A stretch of DNA of 64,000 nt from Guyanagaster necrorhizus (lineage: Eukaryota; Basidiomycota; Agaricomycetes; Agaricales; Physalacriaceae). The stretch covers positions 832,344 to 896,343 of the forward strand of contig NW_025064891.1 of assembly GCF_019112545.1 (NCBI RefSeq). The letters are read 5' to 3'. The position numbers were made by a program, and so were the translations under genes. Below, in pieces: positions 1 through 10,205 of this stretch. Below the pieces are notes generated by a model that saw nothing but the letters and a program-made list of their open reading frames with translations, searched no databases and was not told the DNA's origin. Every line of letters starts with the position of its first letter. Position 1 is the first letter of the stretch.

Positions 1-1081
1 TGTTGCGCAGCGCTTTGGATACCTCCACTGAGAAAGATATTCAGAAGGCTCTATCCAATCTGATCACTGGCCGTTCTTCGTTATCGATTGCTCATCGCCT
101 ATCAGTGAGTAATGTTTGTGACCGTACTGTGTCTTGTTAACAAAGACTTCGCGCTAGACAATATCTTCTGCGGATGTGTTAGTATTGTTGTTATGAATGC
201 TGAAACCTTGGCTGACGCATTTTGATCGTAGCATCCTGGTACTCAAAGATGGACAGATAATTGAACAAGGTAGTCACAAAGAGCTGCTTGCCCGAGATGG
301 AATATTTGCATCCATGTGGGCAGATCAGGTGTCGTCTACCGAGGATCCTGCGTTTTCTCTCGGAGAAATGAAGCAAGATGTTGCACCCTATTCCTATTCT
401 GCGGAACCTTCTGAACATGACGACGATGATGGCCCATTGGAACCGGCTGAGGCTATTACAATTGCTCCCATCGTAAATGAGCCAATTATTTCTGTTCTAA
501 AGCCTCATGCCAAAAACCCGGAGCAAGGGGAAGACAGTAAGGCCCCCATCCCTCCGCCTCAGGAACCTCTTGAGTCTGCTGCCGTATCTTTCCCCTCATC
601 TGAGGTCGCAGACACGCCTGCTACCACTGATTTACCGTCCCCCGTGACATTCCCCACCTCCGAGCCTAGGTCGGTTGCGTTACCGGCGGCAGAAGAGAGT
701 GTGGCAGACTCACAACTTGAGTCTCCAAAGTCCGCCACCCCAGCGCCGGGAGTTACGTTTGAAACCAGTGGTGCTCCGTCGCGCAGCGGGACACCAGACC
801 CGGAGACTGAGCCAAAGAGGAAAAGGATTTCTTCTCAGAACTTCCAGAGACTTGCGAGGCGGATCTCCATCACAACGAGAAGACAAGGATCTGTATCGTC
901 CATGATTCCTGGACTGAAGAAGGATAACTCGCCGCGTGTATCTGTCGATGAAGGAGCCGGGAGCAGTCGAGGAGAGGGGAGCTCCCGAAACGAAAGCCCA
1001 ACGCCAAGTGTCTCTGGCGATGGAGACAAGAACAAGAAGAAGAAGGAGCGGAAGGAGCGGAAGAGGAGGAGTCTGATGTGA
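1..1081 (+). CDS. Half-size ABC transporter, C-terminal part (HMT1/ATM1-like); 5' end outside window
   Basis: The first exon enters inside the nucleotide-binding domain: the D-loop SALD and the switch-histidine motif SIAHRLS are visible, followed by VILVLKDGQIIEQGSHKELL, the usual end of an ABCB-type ATPase domain. Exons are 1-104, 158-177 and 232-1081, joined by GT-AG introns. After the ATPase comes a tail of roughly 240 residues that is rich in Ser, Pro and Glu and ends in a Lys/Arg-rich stretch (KNKKKKERKERKRR) just before the stop. A long charged tail of this kind is known from vacuolar HMT1/Abc-type half transporters, which move conjugated metals or peptides. The exact substrate cannot be told from this fragment. 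Membrane segments and Walker A lie upstream of the window. Confidence 0.85.
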
Positions 1082-1500
1082 ACACGATCTTTTCTTTTCT
1101 TTTCATTTGCGCATTGTTCGATTTGAACCCCAAATTCTGACTCGACGATTTTCACGAAGGGTTAATAACGTCCCATACCATAATAATGATTCTTCGCACA
1201 TATGTTCTGTTTAGTACTACATCATGGTTACAGTTGGGTTATACTTAGTAACGGACCTTAGGAGGGTCATGAGACAGGGAGGGTTATACAAGAGCACGGA
1301 CCAATCGCAAGGTCTGCGACCGAGATAGGAAAGACTATATGGGCGGAGTTGGAATACGGTCTTATAAGGACACGGTATCACGTTTTTTGACTTCCTCTCC
1401 TTCTTTCTGCCCTCCAGTACCGGTCGGTCTCGGTTTCGTTCTGTTCCCTACAGTCTCGTTTTTCAGTGTCCGGATACGTCTATTGTATTAAAGGACAATC
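1082..1500. other. Intergenic, probable promoter/5'UTR of the RRM gene
   Basis: No coding signal. A TATA-like TATAAG lies near 1363 and the last 120 bases are pyrimidine-rich, as expected for a highly expressed fungal promoter and leader. Confidence 0.4.
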
Positions 1501-2316
1501 ATGTCTACAAAAGTATATGTTGGGTCAGTCTGTGCCTTTGCTCCCTGTTCACGTCGCCTTTTCCCTGTGAGAGGGCGGCACTGATACCGCTTCATGTCTT
1601 ATGTAGCAATTTGAGTTGGAACACGACAGATGATTCCCTTCGCCAAGTCAGTGTGATCCAGCTTGAGCACGTCCTGCTGTGCAACCGATAGTCCCTCTTA
1701 TATTTCCAATTTTAGGCCTTTTCTCAATTTGGTCAGATCCTTGATGTGCGCCTCTTTTCTCGTCCATCCGTACCTGCAGCAGTCTTGTTGACAGTGTTCG
1801 TTGTGAGATCCGTATACTAACCGACCCTTGATCGTAGTCGATCGTCATGCGCGACCGCGAGAGCGGTCGTTCTCGAGGATTTGGGTTTGTGACCTATGGG
1901 GATGCTCAGGAAGCTCAGAGTGCGATTGAAGGCCTCCATGAGCAAGAACTTGACGGCAGGCGCATCAAAGTTAATCTTGCTAATGCCCGAGGCGGCGGAG
2001 GTGGTGGTGGATATTCAGGCTAGTTTTGTTTTGCGTCTCGGTTGTTTTTTTTTTCTCTTTCCGCTGATCATATTTTATTCCTTCAGGTGGTGGAGGTAGC
2101 TACGGCGGTGGTGGAGGATACGGAGGTGGAGGCTACAGCGGAGGTTATGGCGGAGGCCAAAGTGGCTATGGCAGTGGTCAGGGCGGCTACGGTGGCGGCC
2201 AGAGCGGTGGAGGATATGGAAGTGGAGGCTACCAAGGTATGCGCCACCCAGGACGTGCCACGCATTGTATTGACCTTGTTGTTCTAGGTGGTGGAGGCTA
2301 CGGCAGTGGCTACTGA
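1501..2316 (+). CDS. Glycine-rich RNA-binding protein with one RRM
   Basis: Six exons (1501-1523, 1607-1646, 1716-1745, 1838-2018, 2087-2236, 2288-2316) give a 150-residue protein. It starts MSTKVYVGNLSWNTT, which contains RNP2 (VYVGNL), and has RNP1 as RGFGFVTY. The last third is Gly/Tyr/Ser repeats (GGGGSYGGGG, GGYGSGGY). This is the layout of small glycine-rich RNA chaperones that bind RNA in the nucleus and cytoplasm and are often stress or cold regulated. The intron at 2019-2086 starts with GC rather than GT. If it is retained, the frame hits TAG two codons later and the protein loses its glycine-rich tail, so splicing there could make two forms. Family assignment is firm, the exact orthologue is not. 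Confidence 0.92.
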
Positions 2317-2862
2317 ATGATACAACCACCTGAAGCCGATGATATAATTTTCAAATTTTTTATTTCATATTCTTGTCCACCACGGTCGCGCTGGCTCCCT
2401 GCTGGCGTAGTTCCCTGCCGTCGTTGTCTGTTCTTACCCTCACATGCTCCTTACCATTGCCACTCTTTGCACGTCGTTTTTGTTCGTTGGTGACTCGGTT
2501 TCGGCTTGTGTACTATTACTTGTTCCCCTCGCATGGGATGTATGGCTGTATTATTTACGACAAATGAACCTGCTTGCTTGAATGGTACTTGATTTGCTTG
2601 ATATTTGTTCATTGTCTTGTTTTGTGACCTATTCCTGGTGGCATTTGTCTTGGTCGATATATAATGAGTTGCGGACGTCCCTTTTGTTTTTCTAATTTCA
2701 TTGCCCCTTGTCCCCGATCGAGCGTGGCTGTACTCTGCTATTTGTGTGTGCTTGCCGCCGTGAAATTTATTTCCGCGGCTGCTCCACGATTGCTCTTTAC
2801 TTTTATCCACGGTCGTCTTGGTCGTCTCTCCTTTATCGTTCCCCTTGCCCGGCGTCGCTGTC
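2317..2862. other. Intergenic: 3'UTR and promoter of the HMG-box gene
   Basis: AT-rich and pyrimidine-rich sequence with no open frame resembling a protein family. It holds the 3' end of the RRM gene and the leader of the HMG gene. Confidence 0.3.
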
Positions 2863-4201
2863 ATGGCAGGTTCCTCTGCATCGTCGACGAAGCCTCCAAG
2901 GCCACCTAACGCCTGGATCCTCTTTCGTTCAGACATGGTCCGCGTCATGCCCAAGCCTGCAAATGGGGCCTCTCAACAGTCGGTTGTGTCCAAGGCCATC
3001 TCAAAACTGTGGGCAGAGGCAGATCCTGATATAAAGCGCGAGTACGAGAGACGAGCGGAGATCAGGAAGCAGGAACACGCAGAGATGTATCCTGATTATC
3101 GTTTTCAGCCAGTAAAGAAAGAGGACAAGGAGCGCCGAAAAGAAGAGGCCAAGCAGGCCAAGGAGCGTAAGCGTCGCTCTGGTCGCAAGGATCGCGCTTC
3201 CGACCGTTATGAACCGTATCCGACTGCCACCACCTCCGCCGTCCGGACTGCGCCTTTCCCATTCCCCATTCCCAATTACCTCCCCCTCAATGCCAATCCT
3301 GACAGCTATGGGCCCCTTGGCCCAACGCCACCGATGTCGGCAGCTCCGTCTCCCTCTGAAAATGCGCCACTAGAGGTCCTCTCCGACGTCCAGGGTGCTG
3401 CTTACGCACAGAGGTACGAGACCATGGATAATGCCTCTTCGGCTTCCTCGTCTGCCGCGGCAAATGGCATCGTCCCGTCTATGCTGCTTCGGAGCTCGAA
3501 CGATGCATTTCAAGAGCCGTCTCCATCTTCGATGGTACATTTACCGCCTTCCCCGCCTGCAGCGGCGACGCAGTCTTCTGGATTTTCATTCTCGTGGAGT
3601 GTTCATGATCAGCCGACCGTTCCTCATGTATGCTATCTCAAAGAAATGTTGTGTTTCCTGTACTAATCTTTTTCAACAGCAGCCCCTGTCATTGTCAGTG
3701 TCCATGCCTAGCGATGAGCAATGGAACGATCCAACATTTGATGACTCACTTGAGGCGTTGTTGACGTCAACCGACGACCCTTCTATATTCAGCCTATCTC
3801 ACTTTGGCCCATTTCCAGACCACGCGACCCTGGGCGCCGTGGCACTTCCGATGTACGACCCCAACGCGTTCAATTTTGATTTTGACTTTGGAAATGTCGG
3901 ATCGCAACCAACTGAGGATTCCACCGCGTCCAACGAGGGGATGCTATCGCACGGCTCTTCTCATATGACTCAGTATAACCTGGAAGACTTTATCAACTTT
4001 GATGCGTATGAACCCAACCACGCTCAAAATCTGCCTCCTTCCCCCCCTTCTCCTGAACTTGCAGATAAAGGGGCATATCAACCTCCATCAGGTGCAGCCC
4101 TTTCGGCCTCGCGACGCGTTGCGGGGAGCTGGAAGCAGCCTTTTGTGCAAGGGTCATCTCCCGATGTTACGCCTCTGCCGTACGGGGTCTCGGCCAATTA
4201 A
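2863..4201 (+). CDS. HMG-box transcription factor (MATA_HMG type)
   Basis: Two exons (2863-3627 and 3680-4201) encode 428 residues. An HMG box occupies about residues 9-80: it opens RPPNAWILFRSDMV, continues SVVSKAISKLW, and ends with YERRAEIRKQEHAEMYPDYR. A strongly basic Lys/Arg segment follows (RRKEEAKQAKERKRRSGRK), a probable nuclear signal. The rest is Pro/Ser-rich with acidic and aromatic patches (NFDFDFGNV, YNLEDFINFDAYEP), which resemble activation domains. Fungal proteins of this class bind DNA sequence-specifically and include mating and fruiting regulators such as Ste11, Prf1 and Pcc1. No mating-type genes flank it here, so a role in mating is only a possibility. The start ATG is the first one in frame with the box. 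Confidence 0.88.
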
Positions 4202-4814
4202 ACCCGCATAAAGATTTCTCCTCATCTGGCCCCTGCATTATTTTTTTTTTCATTCATCTAGCTCTCTTCATTTGCTTTCTTGCACGTATATATTCTTGCT
4301 GTTTGTAGCGGCATTCGCTTCTCCCCTGCGACCTCACTCACGTCTCCTCATCGCCTCTTATTCTCTCGGAAGTTGTCACGCTTTCTTTTTCGTTGCTGTG
4401 GTTGTTCTCAAGGTTCCGTCGTCGTTATTACATGCTATCAAAATTAGTCGCTTTCCCTTTTTCAATTTATCGTCGCATCATCTGTACAAATCCAAAGAAT
4501 CTGCTCTGCAATTATGTTATTTATCTACTAACTTTGTAACTATGTACCTTGGCATGACGAATACAATGCTTCTACAGTACAATGACTCGGGCGAACAATG
4601 AGTAAAATTCCTGAGATCCATCTGACAAATGGGTCCTGGGACCAGTGAACAATGAACAATGAACAATGAACGATGAGTGATTGCTGATGGCAGTATCAAT
4701 GTTCGACTGACATGGGAACTACCTACCTTAAGAGGCAAACTCGACAAACTCGGCCAGTTCCGTTTTCACCGTCGCCGCTGCGAGCACTGGTGGCTGTGTC
4801 TGAGCGTTGTCTGA
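4202..4814. other. Intergenic between HMG gene and PDK1 gene
   Basis: No convincing coding sequence. It is T-rich in its first half and contains the short 7-bp tandem repeat listed separately. Confidence 0.3.
4647..4681. repeat. Short tandem repeat, 7-bp unit GAACAAT, about 5 copies
   Basis: Three perfect GAACAAT units are followed by the degenerate units GAACGAT and GAGTGAT. It lies about 135 bases upstream of the kinase start, so it could affect that promoter, but nothing else supports a function. Confidence 0.8.
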
Positions 4815-7380
4815 ATGCTCCAATACGCCGTCACGAACGTCTCTCCTGATGGCTCGACACCGTCTTTGGCAGATCTGAGCCGCCGGGCGTCAGTTATCTC
4901 GACCTCAAGCTCTGACACTGGTCATGTATCCACCGCGCCCACAACATCACGTCCAAGGCCCATACGTACCTTCTCCCCACCCAGGTCTGCTAGTCCCCTA
5001 CCACCCACACCCAGGGCGTCCCGACCACCGTCATATCTTACACGCAACCTGGCCCTGTCTGCTGATCCACCAGAGTCAAAGATGAGCTCTAGGTCAACGT
5101 CGAGAGCCCCCTCAAAGTCACGCGGTCCGACGATAGAGGACTTTAATGTCGGCGAAACACTCGGCGAGGGCTCGTACTCTACGGTGCAAAAATTTCCTTT
5201 ACGCCGCCACACCGTGCTGATTTCCGTTCAAGGTGCTCCTCGCCACTTATCTACGTACTGGCCAAAAATACGCTATTAAAACATTAGACAAAAACTATTT
5301 AATCAGGAAGCAGAAGATGGCGACCGCTCTGACAGAGAAGAACGCTCTCTTGCGGCTGGGTTCCGGACACCCTGGCCTTGTTCGCTTGCATTTTGCCTTC
5401 CAAGACGAATGGAGTTTATGTGTGTACCATACATAGTTCACCAAAATGAACCTTGTGCTCAATCGTCAACTAGATTTTGTTATCGACTTGGCAACCAATG
5501 GAGAGCTACAGACGTTGATATCACGCATGGGCTCACTCAGTACTCGCTGCAGCAGGTATTATGCAGCACAGATCATCGATGCCATCCATTTCATGCACGA
5601 CAAGGGCGTCATACACCGGTGCGTCGTATTTTTTTCCCCCTTCCGCTTCGGTTGCGCTCACGACCTGTAGAGATCTGAAGCCAGAGAACGTTCTCATCGA
5701 CGAAGCTTTCCGCATCAAAATAACCGATTTCGGAACCGCAAAGATACAGGACAGTGGATGTAAACCTATTTTCTTACCCTCCTCCCCCACGTTTGACGCT
5801 CATTTCCATTCATCAGTGGAGGCAGAGAGATTCGTCGGAACTGCCCAATACATCGCCCCGGAGCTGGTGTCTTCAAATGAAACGAGCAGAAGGCATGTCC
5901 GTTCTTCCTCATGAAGAATCTTCGCTTATTCTTTTATGTCATTCATTAGTTCTGACATCTGGGCCTTTGGCTGCATAGTCTACCAAATGATAGCTGGTCG
6001 ATTCGCATTTTCTGGATTGTCCGAATATTTGACGATGCAGAAAGTAAAGAAAATGGAATACTCCTTCCCCGAGGGGTTTGATCAACAGGGAAAAGATCTA
6101 GTCCAGAAGCTGTTGGTGGGTCCTTACGCTTTGTTGCCTTAGATTTAGATTTACCTTACCTAATCGTACCAAGGTCCGCGATCCTCAGCAGAGGTTAGGC
6201 GCTGTGACCGAAGGGTCAGATAACGATATGAAGGCACTCTACTCTCACCCCTTCTTTACTTCCATCAACTGGAAAACTTTATGGACAGATCCTGCACCTC
6301 CCCTAGAATCTGGTCTCGTCAAGAAGGAGCACCCGCTTTCTCAAGGTGAAGACAAAAACTGGGAAGATGTCGGTGCCTCTTGGGACGAAATTGCGAGCAG
6401 TAGCAAAGACGATGGCATACCATGGGCCGCTGAAGGCAAACTATCGCCTATTATCCGTCATCGTGCATTCGATGCCGAACCTCAGCAAGTCGCCATCGAA
6501 CGTAGTGGCCAGATACTACCAGCCAAACTTTCAGATATGCAGCTTGACCTACGCAGCTCCGACACACCTGAGCCCAAGCTGCCCAGTCCTCCAGATACGC
6601 CCACCGCTGTCAAGACACCACCACCTATCAATGTATCATCACGACCTCAGGATAATAACGATCCATTGTGCGCTTCTCCAGAAAGCTCGTCGGACGGCAG
6701 TCCAGTTGGTACACTTGTTGGAGCGCTTAGGTTAATGCGACCTTTACCCTTGGGCCCTGACTCCTTCATAGAGCAGCCAGACATCCTGCTGGAAGTTGAA
6801 CGAGGGCGAAAGCAGGCTATGACTCCGGTCCAGGGGAATGGACCGCCCGTAGATTTGTTTGTACCACCATTCACTTTATAATATCCTTTCACTGACCTCC
6901 TAGAGGTCCTCCAGCAGATTGCTTTTGAATCTTCCCCCGACCGAACCAGTGATATTTACTTCAACGGTACAAGCGATATCCGCTAGACGGCGGGCGAGCA
7001 GGATTTTTCGCCCACTTGCGGTCTCCCCAACAAAATTAAAGACGCAACAGTTGGTTCTCACCAGTCGACGAGTCTTTGTCTTGAAGTATCCGCTCAAGTC
7101 CCCAGAAGATGTTACTGTCAAGGCGGAATATCTTTTGCGGAGTGATAATGCAACAAAGGATAAGGAGAGAGTATTATCAACGGTGGAGCCCAAAGGCGAA
7201 CGAGAATTTGTTTTGCTAACTGTAAGCTATCTTATCTTCTCGTCTGACCCCCCCTGACTTTCGTTGCTTACATAGCCCTCGAAGAACGTAACATATATGG
7301 CTGAAGATCGGGACTTGGCGGCGACATGGGTCCGCAAAATTAATGAAAGACTCTCCCAACCAATTAATACACGGACGTGA
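4815..7380 (+). CDS. PDK1-like AGC protein kinase with C-terminal PH domain
   Basis: Nine exons (4815-5183, 5233-5419, 5474-5618, 5671-5759, 5817-5892, 5950-6115, 6174-6848, 6904-7221, 7276-7380) sum to 709 residues. A Ser/Pro-rich N-terminus of about 110 residues precedes the kinase domain. That domain has the glycine loop GEGSYSTV, the ATP lysine in YAIKTLDK, the catalytic loop HRDLKPEN, DFGTAK, and the activation-segment motif FVGTAQYIAPEL, which is typical of PDK1. The last two exons form a PH-like domain (QLVLTSRRVFVLKYPL, then TWVRKINERL) of the kind used to bind phosphoinositides. PDK1/Pkh/Ksg1 kinases phosphorylate the activation loop of other AGC kinases at the plasma membrane. The intron at 5893-5949 uses a GC donor. 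The start is the first ATG in the long open exon. Confidence 0.9.
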
Positions 7381-7562
7381 AGCTGATAAAATCCATATTA
7401 ATAGTGATACCTTGGACCTTCATATACACATCTCACTGCATTTTTGGTTTTTAATCATCCGGACAAGTGCTCGTACCACGTTTTATTACATCTTAATAGT
7501 TGTATAAATTGCCGTATTTTTATTGAGACAGGGACTCTGGGTTATGTTGAAGATATTTGTTT

Positions 7563-8787
7563 TTAGCCCGGTGGCAAAAGACTTGCATCCACAGCATGGC
7601 CGGTTGACTCTGACATGTCTTCCTCAGATGCATTGTCAATAGGTGTACGGGGCATGGCCATCAAACCTTTGAAAAAAAGAAAGAAAGAAAAAAGATGTTA
7701 GGCTGTATTACACACCAAGAAAAGTGATACCGACCAGTACGAGCTGCTTCGAGCACACCAAAAGGCTTGATTAGCTTCAAGAATGCCTCGACGCGATTCG
7801 TCTTTGCTGTGAGCTCGACGATCACGCTGTTAGTGCTAACATCGACAATCTTTGCGCCGAATTGAGAGGCCAACGTGGAAATCGAATGGAGATGCTGATG
7901 CTTTTGCCGAAGCGCTTGCGATGGGGTAAGAGGAATATTTGTGGCTGCCTCAGATAATTGATCAGGATGACCTCCCCGTTCAAAATTGTGGGCGAGGACG
8001 GTCTCCTGTTCTAATTTTGAGGGCTCCTTCCCATCCTCACATTTCCTTGGGTCATGCGATGGACCACCAACAAGCTGCTCGTCGAGGTATTCGGGACCGA
8101 GAATGGAGACCTTGACGAGGACGAGTTCACGTTGGATGGTACTCGTGTTGGTATAATCTAGTACAGCCCATACCGGTACCTAAGGAACAATGTGAAAGAT
8201 GGGAACTCTTGAACGAAGTTGAAGGCACGTACGAGATCCTCGAGTTGCCTGCGAGCCTGTTCGACAACGCCATCCTGACCCTTGAGAACGATGCACATAC
8301 GACTGAGGTCTGGAATTTCAGTGCTACACACGACCAAGGAGTCGATGTTGAAGCCTCTTCCTGCCAGGATACCTGAAACGCGAGAGAGGACACCGGGTTC
8401 ATTCTGTACTAGACAGTTAAGGATATGTCTGAAAGTCGACCGTTGAGGTTCAAAAGCTAAGTCGGTCTATGACTCGACTCACCTTTTGAATGGCTGCAAA
8501 CTTGGAGGAGGGGTATTGTACAGAATGTTGGTAACCGCCTCTTCAGCGGTCCTTGAGCGCGGCAGATCCATGGCAGGAAGAGGAGGCGGCCTCATACGCT
8601 GAGTCCTCTTGTAATCGAGGGCCGACGTGGAGTCGTCGATGGGCTTCGGGGGTTGAGGTGGCTTAATGGGGGCCTCATCGTCGGCTCTCGCCGTCGCTGA
8701 TGAAGAGAAAAATCGCGTAGAGAGCGTACGCGTCGTAGAACGCGTCGCTGAGCAAGCAGTGACTCGCAAGCAAAGCAGACTTGTCAT
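7563..8787 (-). CDS. ILV6: Acetolactate synthase regulatory (small) subunit, mitochondrial
   Basis: Four exons (8483-8787, 8233-8428, 7735-8179, 7563-7666) give 349 residues. The N-terminus is rich in Arg, Ser and Thr without acidic residues (MTSLLCLRVTACSATRSTTR), a mitochondrial presequence. The first ACT domain is clear: ILNCLVQNEPGVLSRVSGIL, then GRGFNIDSLVVC and QARRQLEDLVPVWAVLDY. Towards the end is the second conserved region, IVELTAKTNRVEAFLKLIKP followed by GVLEAARTG, as in Ilv6 proteins. The subunit activates the catalytic Ilv2 and confers valine feedback inhibition in the first common step of valine, leucine and isoleucine synthesis. Length and intron phases fit fungal Ilv6. Confidence 0.95.
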
Positions 8788-9251
8788 GGTTGCCTGATGG
8801 AAAAAGCAAATCTGCCCAAAAAAAAAAACCAATTGAATATGTGGCATACTTAATTGATAATATCTTCTCAAATAGAGAACTTTCAAAGCGGCAATAGGAC
8901 ATATTGGGGGGGCCAAAGTACCATACATGTCCGTTACTCTACTCCACATTACATGCCAAAACACCAGGGGAACTCGGAAGGAAGAACGGAGGGACCGGAA
9001 CAAGAGGGAGAGAGGATCCTGAGGACCTGTACCTCCACCGCGTCTTAGTAGTTAGCTTACTTGCTGCGGTTAATCAAGTACTGAAAAACAAAAAAAAAAA
9101 TAGGACGTATTGGGAACACAGAATAACATAATATGCAGAGCGCTCATCAACTAAAGAACAATCCCCAACCCTCTGCGTCAATCTACTCCGGAAGTCCCAA
9201 GCTCATCTGCTCCTGTGTCCAGGCTAATCCGATAAGAGGCATGTAAGCACT
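8788..9251. other. Intergenic between ILV6 and the eS30 gene
   Basis: Contains the ILV6 promoter and the 3'UTR of the eS30 gene. No other coding or RNA signal seen. Confidence 0.3.
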
Positions 9252-9771
9252 CTACTTTTCGGGGTTGGGATTCCTGGCGCAGCAAGAGCATAAGTACATC
9301 GTTGAAAAGAAGAGGAAATGAAAGGGATCAGATAGGAGCGAAAGACATTAGATGCATGTTTGTCAACAGGGGTAGTTTCAGTGTGAACTATGCTTGATCT
9401 TGTTGATTCATCCGAAGCGAAGAATAGCAGGCGGTGGGCGAGACCAGACCAGACTAGGCGCGCAAAATGAGACGCGAAAATGGCACTCACATTCGTCGTT
9501 TGCCTCCAGGTAGAGTCGTCACATTGACGAATCTGCAAAAAAAAATAAGCTTCATTTCCACACCCAACCGTCCGAGATGCTCACCGACGGTTGTATAGAA
9601 CACGCTTCTTGGCGCGGCCCTTGGGTGTCTTTTTCTTCTCCTGGGCTTCAACCTTTGGTGTTTGTGATTTGACTTTGCCAGCACGGGCAAGAGATCCGTG
9701 AACTAGGAGAAATATAAGTCAACGAATGCAGACAACGACATCAACCACGAGGACGACGAACCTTTTCCCAT
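9252..9771 (-). CDS. RPS30: 40S ribosomal protein eS30
   Basis: Four small exons (9762-9771, 9585-9702, 9491-9532, 9252-9273) encode 63 residues, the length of yeast eS30. The protein reads [20 protein letters not shown], then [33 protein letters not shown] and ends NPNPEK, all diagnostic of the family. It is a small basic component of the 40S subunit near the decoding site. There is no ubiquitin-like FUBI part, as is usual in fungi. The first exon is only 10 bases, and the last intron (9274-9490) is unusually long for this window at 217 bases. Confidence 0.95.
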
Positions 9772-10205
9772 ATTGTCTTGAGGTGAAGCTGAAGGCAGAC
9801 GACGAGTCTGTCTGAGTCAGCTCGACTATGCAGTTGGCCACATAAGGTTTCGGTAATTACCGGCCGACGCATGCCGGCCCTATTTGGCAAAAACAGAGAG
9901 TCATAACTAGTATTATTTTCTGCTTTTTCTATTGTTTCAACCAAAATCTATCAGAAGCCGCCGTCGAGTCAACCTCTTTACTCTGCATGGGATAACTTAT
10001 TTCTGCTCGTTTACATCTTCAGCCGAAAATCACCGAAAATCACCGGTGCATCGCACTTCTAGTTGAGGATATTATATAATACCGATCAAAGAAGGACATT
10101 TGCTTTGAACCCTCTGTGCCTAGCGTATGTTGATCACGTGTTATACACGGTTGTTTACCGGCAATCGCGACGACACGCAGCTCGTCCTCTGTTTTGGACT
10201 TGGGC
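9772..10205. other. Divergent promoter region between eS30 and the 1171-residue protein
   Basis: 434 bases between two divergent starts. A direct repeat of CGAAAATCACCG occurs near 10024-10043. No coding signal. Confidence 0.4.
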
